A DNA stretch of 5,714 bases, from positions 1 to 5,714 of the forward strand of contig DNGN01000298.1 of the NCBI GenBank assembly GCA_003486225.1, given 5' to 3'. This DNA is from Chloroflexota bacterium. Lineage in GTDB: Bacteria > Chloroflexota > Anaerolineae > Anaerolineales > UBA11579. The stretch's first letter is position 1, and every line of letters begins with the position of its first letter. Under the pieces are notes generated by a model. It did no database searches. It saw only the letters and a program-made list of their open reading frames with translations, and had not been told where the DNA came from. This document shows, one piece after another, positions 4,815 through 5,714 of the stretch. The position numbers and the translations under genes were made by a program.

Positions 4815-5714
4815 TTAGGATTCGCCTGTAAGCTTCTGTTTCAGGCTTTGCAGCACAGGAACGGGGGTCGGGTCTACACCGTAAGCCATGGCCAGATAAA
4901 AAGAAAGGTAATCACCAAAGTGCAGGGCAGTCCACATCGAATCCAGTACATCACGGCCAGGGGCGCGGAAGAAATCTGTCGTAATCCCTTCGAGCATGAA
5001 AATTTCCCTGGTAAATTCCTCGCGGAGCTTGTTGCGGGGGTGGTTGTGTTTTGAAGTGATGAAGAAAGCCAGTGTTTTCCCTGGCTGGTTTTCGGGGAAG
5101 AAAATTCCCTGCAGGGTATTGTGGTCTGCTTCCGGCAGGAATTCGAAGGCAGCCTGGGCTTTGGCAATTTCGTTGATCTGTGTTTTCCAGCGGCGGGCGA
5201 CAGGTGTCAGGAAGCCAGACCCAAATAGGACCGGCCAGCGATCAACAAATTGGCCGGCCATGCGCTTGGCTGGATTGATGGCGGCCGGGACCTCGGGGAG
5301 CATATGCTGCTGCTGGTCTTTCATTGCCTGCACAGCCGCGAGAAGTTCCTGGGTTACTTTGGCCTGGTTGAATAAGCCTAATCGCGTCAGGGCGGCGAGC
5401 AGCAGCCCGAAAGAAAATCCCACCGCCGCACGCGGTTGGAAATCATCCTCGAAAATCCACAACCCGCTGCCAGCTTGAGATGCTCTCTCGGCCAATTGGC
5501 CGCCTGTTGTGATGGCCAGGATTGGGAGGCCAGCTTGCTGGGCTTGATCAAAAACAGCCAGTGTTTCTTCTGTGTTGCCGGAGTGAGAAGAACAGATCAC
5601 CAGAACATTCTTCCAGCCTGGCAGGGTATAGTCCCGAAGCACGGTGACGGGTACGGAACATGCTTGACCGGCATACGCTGCCAATAAATCTCCGCCGATG
5701 GCGGATCCGCCCAT
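4815..5714 (-). CDS. Bifunctional phosphoglucose/phosphomannose isomerase (SIS domains), 5' end off window
   Basis: The visible 300 codons belong to the PGI/PMI family, cytoplasmic enzymes with two SIS (sugar isomerase) domains that interconvert glucose-6-phosphate or mannose-6-phosphate with fructose-6-phosphate. The frame opens at the window edge with MGGSAIGGD, normally an internal motif some 40-60 residues into the protein, so the true start lies beyond the edge and this methionine is not it. Further motifs are the sugar-phosphate loop CSSHSGNTEET (41-51 of the visible part), TPVARRWKTQINE (170-182) and LPEADHN (193-199). The glutamate at 182 and histidine at 198 are 16 residues apart, the same spacing as the catalytic Glu203/His219 pair I recall for the Pyrobaculum aerophilum enzyme, so the active site looks intact. 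The C-terminal end FGDYLSFYLAMAYGVDPTPV is typical of the family. The gene leads the Trx-VKOR gene by 23 bases and probably shares its transcript. Substrate preference cannot be decided from sequence. Confidence 0.9.
   Translation of the reverse strand: MGGSAIGGDLLAAYAGQACSVPVTVLRDYTLPGWKNVLVICSSHSGNTEETLAVFDQAQQAGLPILAITTGGQLAERASQAGSGLWIFEDDFQPRAAVGFSFGLLLAALTRLGLFNQAKVTQELLAAVQAMKDQQQHMLPEVPAAINPAKRMAGQFVDRWPVLFGSGFLTPVARRWKTQINEIAKAQAAFEFLPEADHNTLQGIFFPENQPGKTLAFFITSKHNHPRNKLREEFTREIFMLEGITTDFFRAPGRDVLDSMWTALHFGDYLSFYLAMAYGVDPTPVPVLQSLKQKLTGES

Noticed and set aside
4996..5478. Plus-strand frame of 160 codons opposite the isomerase gene
   Set aside because: The opposite strand has SIS-domain motifs and catalytic residues; this frame has no recognisable content.

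Overview
The window looks like part of an ordinary bacterial chromosome of roughly balanced base composition, probably from an anaerobic or facultative member of the Chloroflexota (Anaerolineae-like). That placement is an inference from the gene content: a ferredoxin-linked 2-oxoacid oxidoreductase, a thioredoxin-VKOR fusion with a Thr/Pro/Glu-rich linker, and a bifunctional phosphoglucose/phosphomannose isomerase. There is no marker gene to prove it. I see no rRNA, tRNA, CRISPR array, insertion sequence, integrase or phage gene.

Layout from left to right. Positions 1-1786 (minus strand) hold the start of a 2-oxoacid:ferredoxin oxidoreductase operon: a 2x[4Fe-4S] ferredoxin-type subunit, the 376-residue alpha subunit (VorB/KorA type) and the first 133 codons of the TPP-binding beta subunit, which runs off the left edge. 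The three genes are tightly packed (12-base gap, then a TAATG stop/start overlap). They sit behind a near-consensus sigma70-type promoter at 1815-1843. Positions 2027-2929 (minus) encode a ten-helix DMT/EamA family transporter, whose start is better placed at the ATG at 2929 than at the TTG at 2935. The 232-base gap at 2930-3161 lies between this gene and a divergent small gene, pspC-like (3162-3410, plus strand). A strong, symmetrical hairpin at 3495-3520 separates that gene from the convergent unit on its right and probably terminates both transcripts.

Positions 3559-5714 (minus) hold a second unit: a 5'-truncated phosphoglucose/phosphomannose isomerase followed 23 bases later by a membrane thiol-oxidation protein. 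The latter has a signal peptide, an extracytoplasmic thioredoxin-like domain with CQFC, a Thr/Pro linker, an additional membrane helix and a complete VKOR domain.

Functionally the genes form separate modules: ferredoxin-linked 2-oxoacid (branched-chain or 2-oxoglutarate) metabolism; small-molecule export or uptake; a small envelope protein; sugar-phosphate isomerisation; and extracytoplasmic disulfide formation. The most interesting item is the Trx-VKOR fusion, which has the reverse domain order of the well-known VKOR-Trx fusions and an extra helix that makes the topology work. I found no convincing undescribed multi-gene system.
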